Assembly: GCA_007570785.1 (NCBI GenBank)
Contig: ML662449.1
Span: forward strand, 8,485,987 to 8,549,986
Source: Antilocapra americana
Lineage: Eukaryota > Chordata > Mammalia > Artiodactyla > Antilocapridae
Direction of reading: 5' to 3'
Length of the DNA stretch: 64,000 nt
In this document: in pieces, positions 13,397 to 25,700 of the stretch
How positions within the stretch are numbered: position 1 is the stretch's first letter
How the letters are laid out: every line of letters begins with the position of its first letter
Position numbers and translations under genes: made by a program
Notes under the pieces: generated by a model
The model's input: the letters and a program-made list of their open reading frames with translations, nothing else
Told to the model about the DNA's origin: nothing
Database searches by the model: none

Positions 13397-13756
13397 CTCA
13401 CCTTACATGTCTTCCTCCTATTTTTTGTTTCCCAGAAGTGTGTTAGATTTAGCAGACTTAATGCTTTATTTTTCTGACTTGCTGTCAGTTACATGATGTA
13501 AGAATCCATTTTCCTACTTTATATATATTCTCCTAATTCTCTTATAAATTATTCTTTTCCAATTTTTTTTCTCCCCACTCTAAATTGGAATCCTGGGTAA
13601 ATGCTGAGCAGCCCTTTTCCCAGCTTCTTATGTTCTTCAAATGAAATGATAGGTAGTACATTCCTTCAGCCACATCACTGAGGGCAATATTCATCACTCT
13701 GGGGCTCTGCCCTGTGTGGTTTGCTTATTTCTGCACTGAAAGGCCGATTGTTTACT

Positions 13757-13975
13757 AGTAGGAAAGAATATGCCTGCCAATGCAAGAGATGCAAGAGATT
13801 CAGGTTGGATCCATGGCTCTCTACTCCAGGGATCGGGAAGATCCCCTGGAGTAGGAAAAGGCAACTCTCTCCAGTATTCTTGTCTGGAAAGTTCCATGAA
13901 CAGAGAAGCCTGGCAGGCTACAGTTCATGGGATTGCATAGAGTCAGACACAACTAAGCCACTAAGCATGCTCACA
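13757..13975 (+). mobile_element. Bov-tA SINE, diverged head
   Basis: The tail is clear: GGAAGATCCCCTGGAGTAGG, CAGTATTCTTGTCTGG, then GAGTCAGACACAACTAAG. The tRNA-like head is worn, with a short duplicated GCAAGAGAT. Confidence 0.85.
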
Positions 13976-14021
13976 CAGATGATTTCTAAGCCAAAGCAAT
14001 TCAGACATAATATCTATGCAT

Positions 14022-14137
14022 GCTCAGTCAGTCAGTTGTGTCTGACTCTTTGCGACCCCATGGGCTGTAGCCCACCAGGCTCCTCTGTCCATGGGATTTC
14101 CCAGTCAAGGATACTGGAGTGGAATTTCCTACTCTGG
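14022..14137 (-). mobile_element. Bov-A/Bov-tA SINE, 3' part only
   Basis: Antisense tail CAGTTGTGTCTGACTCTTTG followed by GACCCCATGGGCTGTAGCCC, up to GATACTGGAGTGG. The tRNA-like head is missing. Confidence 0.85.
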
Positions 14138-14500
14138 GATAATATCTATACCTATACTCTAAATATCTACTTTGGCAAGTGATACCTTCATTCCAGTTGG
14201 TCCCATTAGGAAGCCATAATGATGCTTTGAATTCTTTGCAGACCACAGTATTCAAATGTGTAATGCAAATTGTGTAACGCAAATTCCAAGGGATGACAAT
14301 CACCTAGACTACAGAGTGAATAAGGCCCCCTGAAGTTGAGCAGTGCACATCCTGCTCAACCATACTGAGCAGCCCTTCAGTGAGAAATTTCTTTCCTCCT
14401 AATGTAAATAGTTTTTAGCATTCTTAATAGGTAATGGCCATGTATGGACTCTTTTGCTTGCCTAGAACATTATAATCAAGTTCTCATAATTTAAAAATTA

Positions 14501-14728
14501 CTGGGACTTCGCTAGTGGTCCTGTGGTTAAGAATCTGCCTTGCAATGCAGGGGACTTCTGTCTGATCCCTGGTTGGGGAACTAAAATCCTACATGCTGAG
14601 CAGCAACTAAGGCCACAACTAGAGTCTGAGTGCTACAGTGAAAGATCCTGTATGATGCAATGAAGATCCCACATGCCACAACTAAGACCTGATGCAGCCA
14701 AATAAATTAAAAAAAGAAAAGAAAAAAG
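14501..14728 (+). mobile_element. CHR-type SINE with A-rich tail
   Basis: tRNA-like head (GGGACTTCGCTAGTGGTCC, GGTTAAGAATCTGCC, then a TCTGATCCCTGG B-box-like stretch), a body rich in CAACTAAG phrases, and an A-rich tail at 14708-14728. It lies just beyond the PLEK polyadenylation site. Confidence 0.85.
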
Positions 14729-15025
14729 TGTATAATGCAAGTAATTTATTTTTTTAAATCACTGATAAAGGTTTAGGGAATAGAAAGATATGCTGTCCAT
14801 ATATCTTTCTATTCCCTAAGCCTTATCTTTATTTTCCCTATAATCTTGCTCCCTAGAATATACTGACTTTGTTTTTAAAACAATTTTAAAGTCATTGGGA
14901 TGACTTGATAGATGACAGATGGTATGGAAATCAGTAAGGGAAAGTAGGTGGTAGAAAAGGAGAGTCACTAATGACAGGCAAAATGTCAGAGTCATCACAC
15001 CAAGATGACACTCAACATGGTAACA

Positions 15026-15031
15026 TTTATT
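15026..15031 (-). terminator. PLEK: Likely PLEK polyadenylation signal AATAAA
   Basis: The plus strand reads TTTATT, so the minus strand has AATAAA. Within 15-40 nt downstream on the minus strand lies a GT-rich stretch (GAGTGTCATCTTGGTGTG), as expected for a cleavage/polyadenylation site, so cleavage would fall near 15010-15020. A weaker ATTAAA at about 15309-15314 could make a shorter transcript. Confidence 0.55.
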
Positions 15032-16299
15032 TCAAAAAACTTAAAATTGACTCCACATTAATAAATACTTCTAACACTGAATGTAGAAAAACTACTGTGC
15101 ATGTTCTAATACAGTTTACTAAAGAATCACAGAAAAGGTAGTTCAATGAGAAAACAATCTGGGGGTAAGAATAGACTCAAGGATATTATGTGGACTTGGG
15201 GGAGGGAAAAAGAAGCTGATAAAATCAAGAAGGAACTTTCTACTCTTCTTTCCTCACTAGGGCCTTAAAATTAAAAATCTAAATTCGGAAAATACATTTT
15301 CACAAACGTTTAATTTCTTTCTCAATTTTGGTTTAGAATCATTAGTTGGCAGACAGGATAAAAAAACAAACTGGAAACAGGTAAACAATCTGAGTCTAGA
15401 TCAGATACCTCTGAATGATGATGGGCCCATGAGGCCCCTTGTTGGCCAACCAGGAGATAGGACAGCTTGTGCTTAAAGCACATGCTTTAAGGCGAGACCA
15501 CAATCTCAACAACTTGAGAACTGAAGGCATGGTGCAATGTGATGGCCACCTCCATTTGCAAGCTAAACGTAAGCCCTTTCAGAGCTGTCTTTGTATAAAC
15601 TCATCATCCCATCAGCTGGCCTGTGATCTAGGCCCTCCACCCTCTGAAGCTGGGGGCAGGGGGATGGGGAGGGGTGGGCAGAGGGGACATTTCAATCAGG
15701 CAGCTGTCCAGCCCCCTCACCCAAGCAGAGACCCCCATAGAGAAAACCCCTCTGGCCACTTTTTTCTGTAAACACTCAAATGAAACAGAATCTCACAGAT
15801 TTGGAGTTCCTGCTCCTAATTAAAAATACTCTCTGGAAAGAGGCAAAGATAGCTTCTTGTCTGACCAGCCCCCAGTGGAGTGTAACGCACCTGCTCTGAG
15901 AGGCCTCGGGGAGAGGAGAGGACCCCCAGCTACCTCTGGCTTCCTCGGGTCTTTTTCTCAGAAGACAAAACTTTTCCAGACTGAAGTCACAAGGCTTCAA
16001 GCTAAAAACCACCACTGCAGTACTGGCTGTCTAGAAGTTTCTGGGGCGGGCAAAGAAGGAAGAAGAGGGTTCTCCTTGGCGTTAATGCATGAACTTGTGC
16101 CAAGAGCAAGGGAAGGCAGCAAAAGGGAACAAAAGAGGTTTGTGCTAGCGCTCTTAGTACAGCTGGGCAATGGCTACAAAGGGGACAGTTGTTTCAGGCT
16201 CTGAAGGCCAAGACCTGGTCATGGAGGGACTCCAGCTGCCCTGCCATGGGTATTAGATTGGCAGGCTTTTGAAGCTAGGGAGGACAGGACTCCCTTAGT

Positions 16300-16400
16300 T
16301 CAACTCCTTCATTTTCCAGAGGGGGAACCTGAGGCCTGAGAGGGTAAGCAGCATTCCCAGGCCACACAGCTTGGCATGTCTGCCCAGGGGACACAGAGAG
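16300..16400 (-). mobile_element. MIR remnant inside the PLEK 3' UTR
   Basis: The plus strand reads CATTTTCCAGAGGGGGAACC then GAGGCCTGAGAGGGTAAG and CCACACAGCTTGG, the reverse of MIR, so it is in the same orientation as PLEK transcription. Decayed. Confidence 0.6.
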
Positions 16401-16576
16401 TGGCAGAGAGGCTTCGGCGAGTGACGTGGTCAGTGGGGGCAAACATCACGGGGCATGCGGTTAGTTACATTCAGGACCCCTGAGGATGACATATCCCACC
16501 CCTGGGCCTTCTGTTGCAGAAGTGGCCAGGCCCTGGACTGAGGTTATCCATGTGGTTCCCTTGGGAGGGAGTGTCT

Positions 16577-16713
16577 TCACTTCCCCGTCCGGGAGGCCAC
16601 CTGGATGGCTTTGATCCACTCGATGCGCTCCTTGGGGCTGGCTGCTTGCAGGAAGTAGTGAACTTCATCAGCCGTAATGATCTCAAAGAGGTTCTCTTCT
16701 TCACTCTTCTTGC
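16577..16713 (-). CDS. PLEK: PLEK coding exon 9 with stop (residues 306-350)
   Basis: 137 nt. It begins [20 protein letters not shown], continues [18 protein letters not shown] and ends VASRTGK followed by TGA (16577-16579). It supplies the last strands and the C-terminal helix of PH domain 2, with the invariant helix Trp at 338. The acceptor is CACCAG. The exon continues into the 3' UTR. Confidence 0.97.
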
Positions 16714-19700
16714 CTGGTGAGAGAGAAAGTGATGACAGTGAGCATGGGCACCAGAAAGGCCACCTAGCTCGCCCTCCTTCTGCAAGCAATGAAATCCCCA
16801 TTTTCCAAGTGGTCTAAGATAATTAAATGTGATCTTTCAAACTTACCATTATTGTATGCTTACACATTTACATATGTATGACTTTTATATATATATATAG
16901 TACTTATATAGAGAGGTACGTAGTGTGATTGTGTTTGTATGTTTAAGAAGTAAGTAAAACACTCAAGGAGAAACGTCTTCTATTATAAGCAAACTAAATT
17001 TCTCACTTTTGCACACAGTATATAATGAGTAACCTGTAATAGTGTCCAGTGAGTACCTTTGCTCCACTCACAATACAAACCAAGAGCTGACTTCAATATT
17101 AGTTTTCTTAAAAAAGATGTGTCACCAGTACCATCAGTATAGTCTAAACTAGTTTTTACCAAGCCCCAAGTGAGCATCTCTACTGGAAGATCAGAAGGCA
17201 GAAAACTGGCCAATACAGTGGCAAGACTCAAAACACATCTATCTCAGATCAAAAAGGAGCACACTCCCTATCCTGACAGTGAAGGATGACTCTAAGAGGA
17301 GAGGGGAGGGAGCAGATCCAGGAACAGTTAAAATCTAGGCATTTGCAGCTGCAGCATTTCCAGTCCACCTCTATAGCATCACTAGCCCAAAAGGACAAAG
17401 AGAAACCAGGGTCTAGGGGTCTGAACCGCATCTTCCTGCTGACACTACTCACTCATTCCTGCACCTGAGAAGATGGTCATTTTACCACCGAATCATAGAC
17501 TTGTGATCAGGACCCAAGAGCCAGCTGGTAGGACTCCATCATTCTCAGAGAAGGAACCAAAACCCAGATGAGTTAGGCAGCTCATTCAAAGTTGTGCCCC
17601 TAACTAAGTAATCTAGACCTAACATAACCCCGGAGCGCTTCCTGTTCTCCACACGGCCTCATGGCACAAATGTTCCTCTTATTGTAGGACATTTCCTGGT
17701 CTGTAAAGGTGCACTTTGAGGAATGTTGGGCTCCATCACAGGCACCAGGAGGTAAAAAGTCTCCCTACCCAAGCCGGTTCTGAGGTGACAGCTTTTTCTC
17801 AGCATTGTGCTAGGATGTATTCAAGGCATCCACAAAACCACTACAGCTCCCCAAGACCCAGAGAGCCAGGGCAGCAGTTGAGAGAGAACAGCTTTGGGTC
17901 TCTCTGAAGTTTGCAGACAGTGAACTCATTCATGCCTGAGTAAGGGAGTGAGTGAGGGAGTGGTTGCTGTTGGCTCAGGGTGCACAGGTGTGGGAAGGGA
18001 GCCTGGGGAGGCGCACCTCTCTCCCCCCCAAATTCATTCTTACCATCTGGGTTGCTCTCCACTGAGGTCACCACACAGCCTCTCAAGCGAATCGCTCCCA
18101 AGGGATCTTCCCCCTAAAGGAGAAAGGAATCCTTCATTATGTTTCCAAAGTAAAATATAGGTGTATACTTGATCCTATTGGTGCAAGAGCCACACAGACT
18201 CACTGTGGTTTAAAGGGAACCCTCTGGATCCTCCACCCTTCCTCCCACTTCACACAGCAGGGAAGCGGGGAGCTGGATGAGGAGACACAAGTCAGCCTGA
18301 GCTTCGCATCTGGAGGAAAGTGACAGCTAGGGGAGGTAATGAGCCAGAATCATCACACCCCACACAAGAATGGCTAGGTATCTCCAGAGTCCTTTGGCTC
18401 CAAGCAACAGACATAGTAGTAGAACCCTCATAGGAGGGACTCAAGAGAGCCCTGCAGACGCTGAGGACCCAACCCAGATAGACATGACTCAACTTATTAA
18501 GGAAAAAGTCCTCTTCTGAATAATCAACAGCCTGAATGGTTGGGCTCAAAGGATGCTCTCATTAAAATAGGCCTAGAAGAGGAATTATCCGTTTTTTGCA
18601 CATTAAACCAAGAGCACAGTGTTGGATTAGTTGAGTTCCTCTGAAAATATCAGCTTGGGATAAGTAACAAAAAGTTATGTTGTGTTGATCAAATAAATGA
18701 CCATATAATGATATTTTCTTCCATCCCCTGAGATTCTGCTGGCCTCAAAGCCTAAGGTCTCAGATCTTTGCAATAAGAAGGGGTTGGAAAAGGTAGAGGA
18801 GGGTGAGGAAAAAGAATAGAGAGGGTGAAAATGAAGGGAGCAGAGCAGGAAGGGCCTGGGCAGCCCTGTGATTAGGAGCAGTGCAAGCTTCTAGGGGGAG
18901 CGTTTACGGAGCACAGTTTCTCACCCCAGCAGGGTCGTAGTAGTGCAAATAGGCAGGGTCTTCTCTCAGAATGAACTTTCTCACTTTCCAGTTCTTCCGC
19001 CTATGGCCCTATATCCAGGATCAACATAGAAAAAGGAAGGATGAGTTTTTAGTCTCACTCAGTACACATAGTCCCTACAGGATAAGTCTTATTGAATTGA
19101 AAAAAGAAAAAAATAAAGATGACACTCTATCTCCAGGAGAATCCAGGCCACAATCCAGGCCTTGTCAGAGATAGCACTAGAACCAATGAACAATTTAGAT
19201 GTTAGTAAATTGTGGGTTAAATTATTTCTAAGATCATCTCACAGCTTTAGCATCATATAAGACAGCACTATGTATAACATACTATGTGAGGTAATGTGGG
19301 GCTATCAAGAGATTTAAGAAATGGCCCTGTTCTTCAAAGAGTTTATAATCTATGTGGAAATATAAAATAGCAAATGTCCAAATCAACTAATCTCTATAGA
19401 GAAGAGTTTTTCAAAGAATTTTTCATTTTATTTTACATACGGTAGTGTAAATTTCCATGGTACCCTCTCCATACATCTCACCTTCTCCTCCCCTCTCCCC
19501 ATGTCCATGAGTCTATTCTCTATGTCTGTTTCTCCATTGCTGCCCTGCAAACAAATTCTTCAGTACCATTTTTCTAGATTCCATATATATGGACTCAAAG
19601 GATTTTTTTTTAATTTACTATTTATTATTTGGAAACTTCATTTGGGATATTTTTAATTTTAATTGAAATATAGTTGATTTACAAAAAAAAAAGCGATTTA

Positions 19701-22700
19701 CAATGTTGTGTTAGTTTCCAGTATACAGCAAAGTGATTCAGTTATACACACACACATGTATATTATTCTTTTTCCATTATAGATTATTACAAGATATTGA
19801 TATAGTTCCCTGTGCTATACAGCAGGTCCTAGTTTCAAAAGATTTAAATGAAGGATATATAATTGTGGTTTGGCATGTCAAAGAGAGCCTCATAAAATCC
19901 TTCACTTACCCATGTGGGACACACAGGAGTTAGACGGGTGAGAAAGAGGTGGGTGGGAAGATCCGTTGACAAAAAAAAAGCAGTGGTGGGAATGTCTAAG
20001 GCAGATTCAGACCCTGACGAGTAAGACCATCAGGCTAGAAGGCAGGGTTCACGAGGTATAGCAGAGGCAAGTTTGGAAAAGTGGAAGGGGACAGTAAAAA
20101 GAAGACACGGGGGTTGTTGTCACTGACAGCTTTTGAGTTGGAAGCAAAAAGATTACTGTAACATTTTAGGAAGATTAATATGGTGACAATACATCCATAC
20201 AGGATGGATCAGCTAGGGGTTAGAGATAAAGCCAGGGGAAATATAATAAAGTAGAAAGAAGACCACCAAGAAATGATTACAACAATCCCAGCATAAAATT
20301 AGCGGGGACTAGCAACAGGGAGCAGCAATGGAAGGTAACAGCAGTAGTGGTTGTGACAGACACGATGAGGAAGAACAGGACTTGGCCCTTCCCTAGAGAA
20401 CCACTGACTCTTCCAATGTCAAACACTGACATTGTGTAGACTGTGCGTTTTGAGGCAGGATTTGTGTCTGTTTCTCTTTGTTCCTCCTATGCCCAGCACT
20501 GTGCCTGGCATGTGGGGGCCACTTCATATCTGTTTGTAATTGCCTTGAATTACCCAGTTATTTCAATTAGCTGATAGTAGTTGTTTAAAACGTTGTGCTA
20601 AACCCGATTCTATGATTTCCTACAGTAAAATCAAGTGACTTTTAACTCCAGAAGTTAATTAGAAAATATATAGTTTCCATGTTGCCAACATGAAGAATAT
20701 TATGTGTTATTTCTGAAGCACCATGTATTAAGAGGCACATAGAGAAAGCTTCCAAAGTTTTTTGCTGTGTTTGTATAGAAAGCAATGGAATGTCTGTGAT
20801 TTTAGCAAAAGATGCCTCCTTCATAATGCCAGGTCAGAGCACTCTGAAGAATGGGTTTAAGTTATTTGGCAGAGCATTTGGTCAAGGAGCTCATCTCCAA
20901 AGAACACTTTACTTGCCTGAAGGATGGAGCCAAGGACACTGCAGAGTCATATGGGAGAAAACAGAATATTTCTATCTGCAATATTATATGGCTTTTGTAA
21001 AGCATCAACTTCTAAAATTCTTGTTATGAGTCCCTGCTCTTTGCCTTAATTGAAGGTACCCATAGGCTAAGAACACTAAGGTTGCTCTACCACACCATTT
21101 TCTCTAGATCTATAGGCACACAAATCATGTTCTCTTACACAATCATTGGGTGAGTATCAAGTACTCAGGAGTCAGTGGAAGACGAAGGTTCAGGAGGATG
21201 TGAAATCAGCCAACCCTGGCCAACTCCCACATTGTCTTGAGGTCCTCACTGGCACATGATGTGAGGTGCTGAAGAGTTGTCTTTTATTGAATGAGTGTTT
21301 CCTGAGGCACTTTAAGGAATGTATGCACAGCGGGGGTTTCCAAGAATCGTTGCTACCCTGTCAACGTCTTCTATATGCGACACCATTTTATATAAAGGAC
21401 TTGAGCATCCATGGATTTCAGTATCCATGGCGGGTCCTAGAACCAATCCTCTGTGGGTACTGAGGAACGGGTGTACTTACATTCAACTTAATTCACTCTA
21501 AAAATGTTTGTTGTTTATTACAGACTAAGAAGGATGCTAAACTCTGCGGCAGATACAAGAAAAATATGTATAACACATTGTCCTTTCTCATCAAAGAATC
21601 TACATGCGGTTGAGAAATGAGGTATTTTATTAATCATAGTCACAGAATGAATTATATAAAAAGGATTATGTTGAATATAATCCAGTATCATTCATCCTCA
21701 AACTGCCTATGTCCTCCAAGCAGAATGAATGCCTCTGGAACTAGTGTAGGGGGTAGAATGAGGGTAGGGACTGACCCCCACGTGGATGCATCTACTTTCC
21801 ACCTATGAAGTGTGGAGAACAGGTGGCCTTTTTTGAGATCAGGCGTCTACCAGGTAACCTGGGCTAACTCACAACAGAAGACGCAGGGTTGGTTAGTTTT
21901 CTGGGTACTTAAAAAGATTTTCAAAAATCTCTCAGATGATCCTGCTATGAACTAGGGTTATAAACCACTGAGATAAGGGATGGGAAACATTAAAGGCAGA
22001 CTATCAATTCAAATAGAAGAGGTTTTTCTTCCCTCTCCCTTCCCTAAAAATTAGAGGTGGGGGGAATATTGAAAAAGAACAAAATTCCTGAATGCAAAAA
22101 GATTCTGTCTTCTTCATGATAAAAGGAGGTTTATGACTATCGAACAGTGACAGTTCGATAATAGGATAAACTAACTTTTAAGAAAATGGTTAGCTCTGTA
22201 ATTCTTTACATCGGCCACACACCAGAATCTCTTAGGTATCTGTAACATACAGAAACTCTGATTTAACTGACCTGGGGTGCAATTTTAACAGATCCCTGGA
22301 AGATTCAAATGTACACCACCTGAGCTATTGAAGGCTGACCTGTCAAAGACCACATAAAGAAGATGAAGAAAAATGGAGGAGTAAGCCTACATCTAGTCCC
22401 ACTACTTTCAACATAAACACACCACAACCCTCAGCCAACTTTTGACCATCTGGCGTCTCCATTGCATCCTTTGCCCAGACCTCACCCAGTCCACCCTGGA
22501 CTTCATCTATCCCTATTCAACCTTCATGTTCAGTTTCCTCAGGGCTCCACTCTAAATTAAGGCTTGTCAGATCAACTAACTCAAGAAAAGTTGTTCATAA
22601 GTTGTTCATAGAATTATAGAAGATATCATAAGAGAATAATGAAACTCCTTGCCAAGTGACTCCTGCCTTAACAGCCTATGATCATAGCCATATACATACA

Positions 22701-25700
22701 AACATTTGTCAGAACCAGTGAGGAAGCAGGTGACGGGCAAACTCTGCCTATGGGCAACCTCCAGAACCTACCCTGTGTAAGGCTGACCCTGCTCCTTTGC
22801 TCCTTCTTTAATCTAGTCAGTGGGCATACAAGTTATTAGAACAGTCTAGAATTCTTTCTAAGCTATGGCTTTTTTATTTCTTAGGACCCTGTTCTCTCAA
22901 AATAAAATGTGAAGGTAAGTTTTCCGCATTAATGCTCTACTTCTAGTGAAACCCAAAATTCTCTATCTATACTTGGTCAACACAAAGTTCTCCTTTTTAA
23001 ATGTAAATATGTACTCAACTTTGGTTCTTCCCTCTTCACCCGGAAGTTCAGGCTTCTATCATGAGATAAGTCAAATCTCTCAGTCCCATGAGATCTATAG
23101 ACAATGCACAGAAATCTTGCAGCAGCCAGATTCTCTCTTTTATTAACACACACAGAGCGGTGCCTTTGAGACAGGTCATGGCACAATCACAAGGGGCAAG
23201 ACCTTGGCCTCATAAAGCAGCTTAGGCTTCTATGACAACATATACTAGCATCAGTTGTTTCACTCTGAATATTCCTGTTTTCCAATTGCTTCTTCTCTAC
23301 CAGGTGCTGACCCTGGCTTCCTCACTCAGCTCCAGCCAATAGGTTCTCTTACCTCTTGGTGTCCCATGCCTTTGCACTTGGTAACTGACCAGAGCTCTTC
23401 AGCTCACCCCAGCCCCTGTCTCCCAGCCTGACAGTGGCCAATACCTGATGATACCTGATAATGACTGAGTCTTTGCCCTCTGACCTGATTTGACCTTCAT
23501 CTGTTGCTGCTCCTGCAGAGCTGGCCTGGGTATGGTCTCACTGTGACCTACCCACAGTCTGGAATGGTACTTCCTTGCTGTCACTGGTTTATGATGTTCC
23601 TCTTCTGGGTGCGGCTTGTTTCTATTTCCTGGTTACTTTGTAGGGAGGAAGGATAGGACAATGGAAGAGCTTTCATTGTGAAACATCTCTGTCTTTTGGA
23701 TGGCATCTCTTTGTCAACTGATATCCTCCAACTAATGAAAAGGTCAGCATTTTCCTGAAACATTGATAGAAATTTCCCTATTTTTAAGTGCTTCTGCCCT
23801 GCCTGCCTCAGTCCTCCTGACCTAATGCCACTTTGATCATCTACTGAACTACTTGTCTATCTTTCACTAGGTCAGTTTCATTCTCTAGTTGACTATTCAC
23901 CAAACAAACAAAATACCATTTAATCCTATAGAATACAAAATACCATTTGATCCTATAGAATACAAAGGGCCTGGTTAGGAAGAAAGCCTAGGGTAGAATA
24001 TAGTGACCACTCACCTGCTTCAGTAAACACCCCTGCTTGATAATGACTCCCCTGAATTCTTCTTTCAAAATCACATCATCATCACTGGAATTCTCTTCAC
24101 AGAAGAACCCACTGTCTGGCTGTTGAGGAACCAAAGAACCAGTTTTTTCCCAGTCTTAGGCATAGTGCTAATTATAGCAACTTCATCTCCCTCTTCCCTC
24201 TAGCCACTCCTTCTCCCTGTGATTCACATCCCAACCTGAATGTAAAAGGTTATTCTTGGTTAGCTTGTTTCCCCTCTCCACTTTTCTTATTTCTAGATGC
24301 TTATTTCTTCTTTTTTTTTTTTTTTTGGCTGCACCATGCAGCATGTGGGATCTTAGTTTCCTGACAAGGGATCAAACCAGAGTCCCCTACAGTGGAAGCA
24401 CAGAGTCTTGACCACTGGACCACCAGGGAAGTCCCATCTAGATGCTTATTTTTGTTGCTCAATGCTCCTTTGTCTCCATGCAAGTATGATCTTGTCAATA
24501 TACTTTCATTTTCCTGGGTTTCCCAAGCTGTGTTGGAAGTCTAGCTCAGCACATCTCTCCTTTCAAAGCTTTCCTTCTCCGGGACCTCATGGCCACATCA
24601 CCAGCAAGCTGGCTGGCTTATAAGACACTGTGCATACAACATGACCTCCATATGACCCCTGCCACTTGGCTCTCCCACCTTAAGAGACCAAGAGCCCAGG
24701 TCTAGCCACATCCTCTGAGTTCAGGCAGGAACTGGGCCGTGCTCAGCTATACGAGACCAGTGAATCACACAAGCCACTATGCTCAGTATTTTTAGACCTA
24801 CATTTTTTTTAGAGTTACATTTAAATAGCTATAAACAACTAGGTTGAAATTCTGACAGAGGAATTTCCCCAAAGTGAAATGAAACTCTCTTTGGTATATT
24901 CACTTCATTTTTATAAGGAGCTTCCTTACTTTTGTGCTCTGACCCCAAATAGAAACAAATTTGCCAGAATCCCCCTAGAAATCCACTGCTGCCAGATGTC
25001 TCACGTGACCCAAGATTAAGTCCATGTGGTACCATACAATGTTCCCCAGTCTGTGGGAAGCATGCCACTGGAGGTACCCGTGATGTCACGGGGAAGGGAT
25101 AAGGATGAACATATTTTGTATTGAGTCATGTATTTCAGTGTATATTTGGACTCCCAGGGGCCATAATTTTGCCGGGGTTTTTCCCTTCTACTACTGGATC
25201 TACTTTGACTAAGTGGGTGCCTGGCATGTGCTCAGTCCCTAAGTCACATCCAATTCTTTGTGACCCCATGGACTGTAGCCCACCAGGCTCCTCTGTCCTT
25301 GGGATTTCCCAGGCAAGCATACTGGAGTAGGTTGACATTTCCTTCTCCAGGGGATCTTCTCGATCCAGGGATCAAATCCACATCTACTGCATTGGCAGGC
25401 AGATTCTTTACCATTGAGCCACCACCTCGCATGTACTAGGGCCTAATAAGCTTTTACAAAAGAAAGTCTTGCTTAAAACGGAAATAAATATAGCAGACTT
25501 TTAAACAAAAATAAAGAAAACTAGTCAAGTAAACAGTATTTTCCTTTAGACTAACTCACTGGATGTGATAGGCATTATGGAGAGGGACAGCTATCAAGTC
25601 AAAGACATGGACCAGAGCTGTAGGGCTAGGTGCTTTCTTTCACATCAGCAGATATGAACTGATATCAACCTAGAACCCACCCAGGTCAACCCCCATGCCC

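Larger units (their letters stand above)
15010..16576 (-). other. PLEK: PLEK 3' untranslated region (probable extent)
   Basis: Non-coding sequence after the stop, about 1.57 kb to the first strong polyadenylation signal on the minus strand. It is moderately GC-rich at 15600-16100 and carries an old MIR at about 16300-16400. No splice acceptor is needed. The extent is inferred from the signal at 15026-15031, not from transcript data. Confidence 0.6.

Noticed and set aside
930..15000. Exons of FBXO48 or APLF downstream of PLEK
   Set aside because: No F-box or FHA/zinc-finger-like peptide is visible in any frame of this part.
23977..23990. Alternative PLEK exon near exon 6
   Set aside because: No open segment with proper acceptor and donor and pleckstrin-like text apart from 24015-24119.
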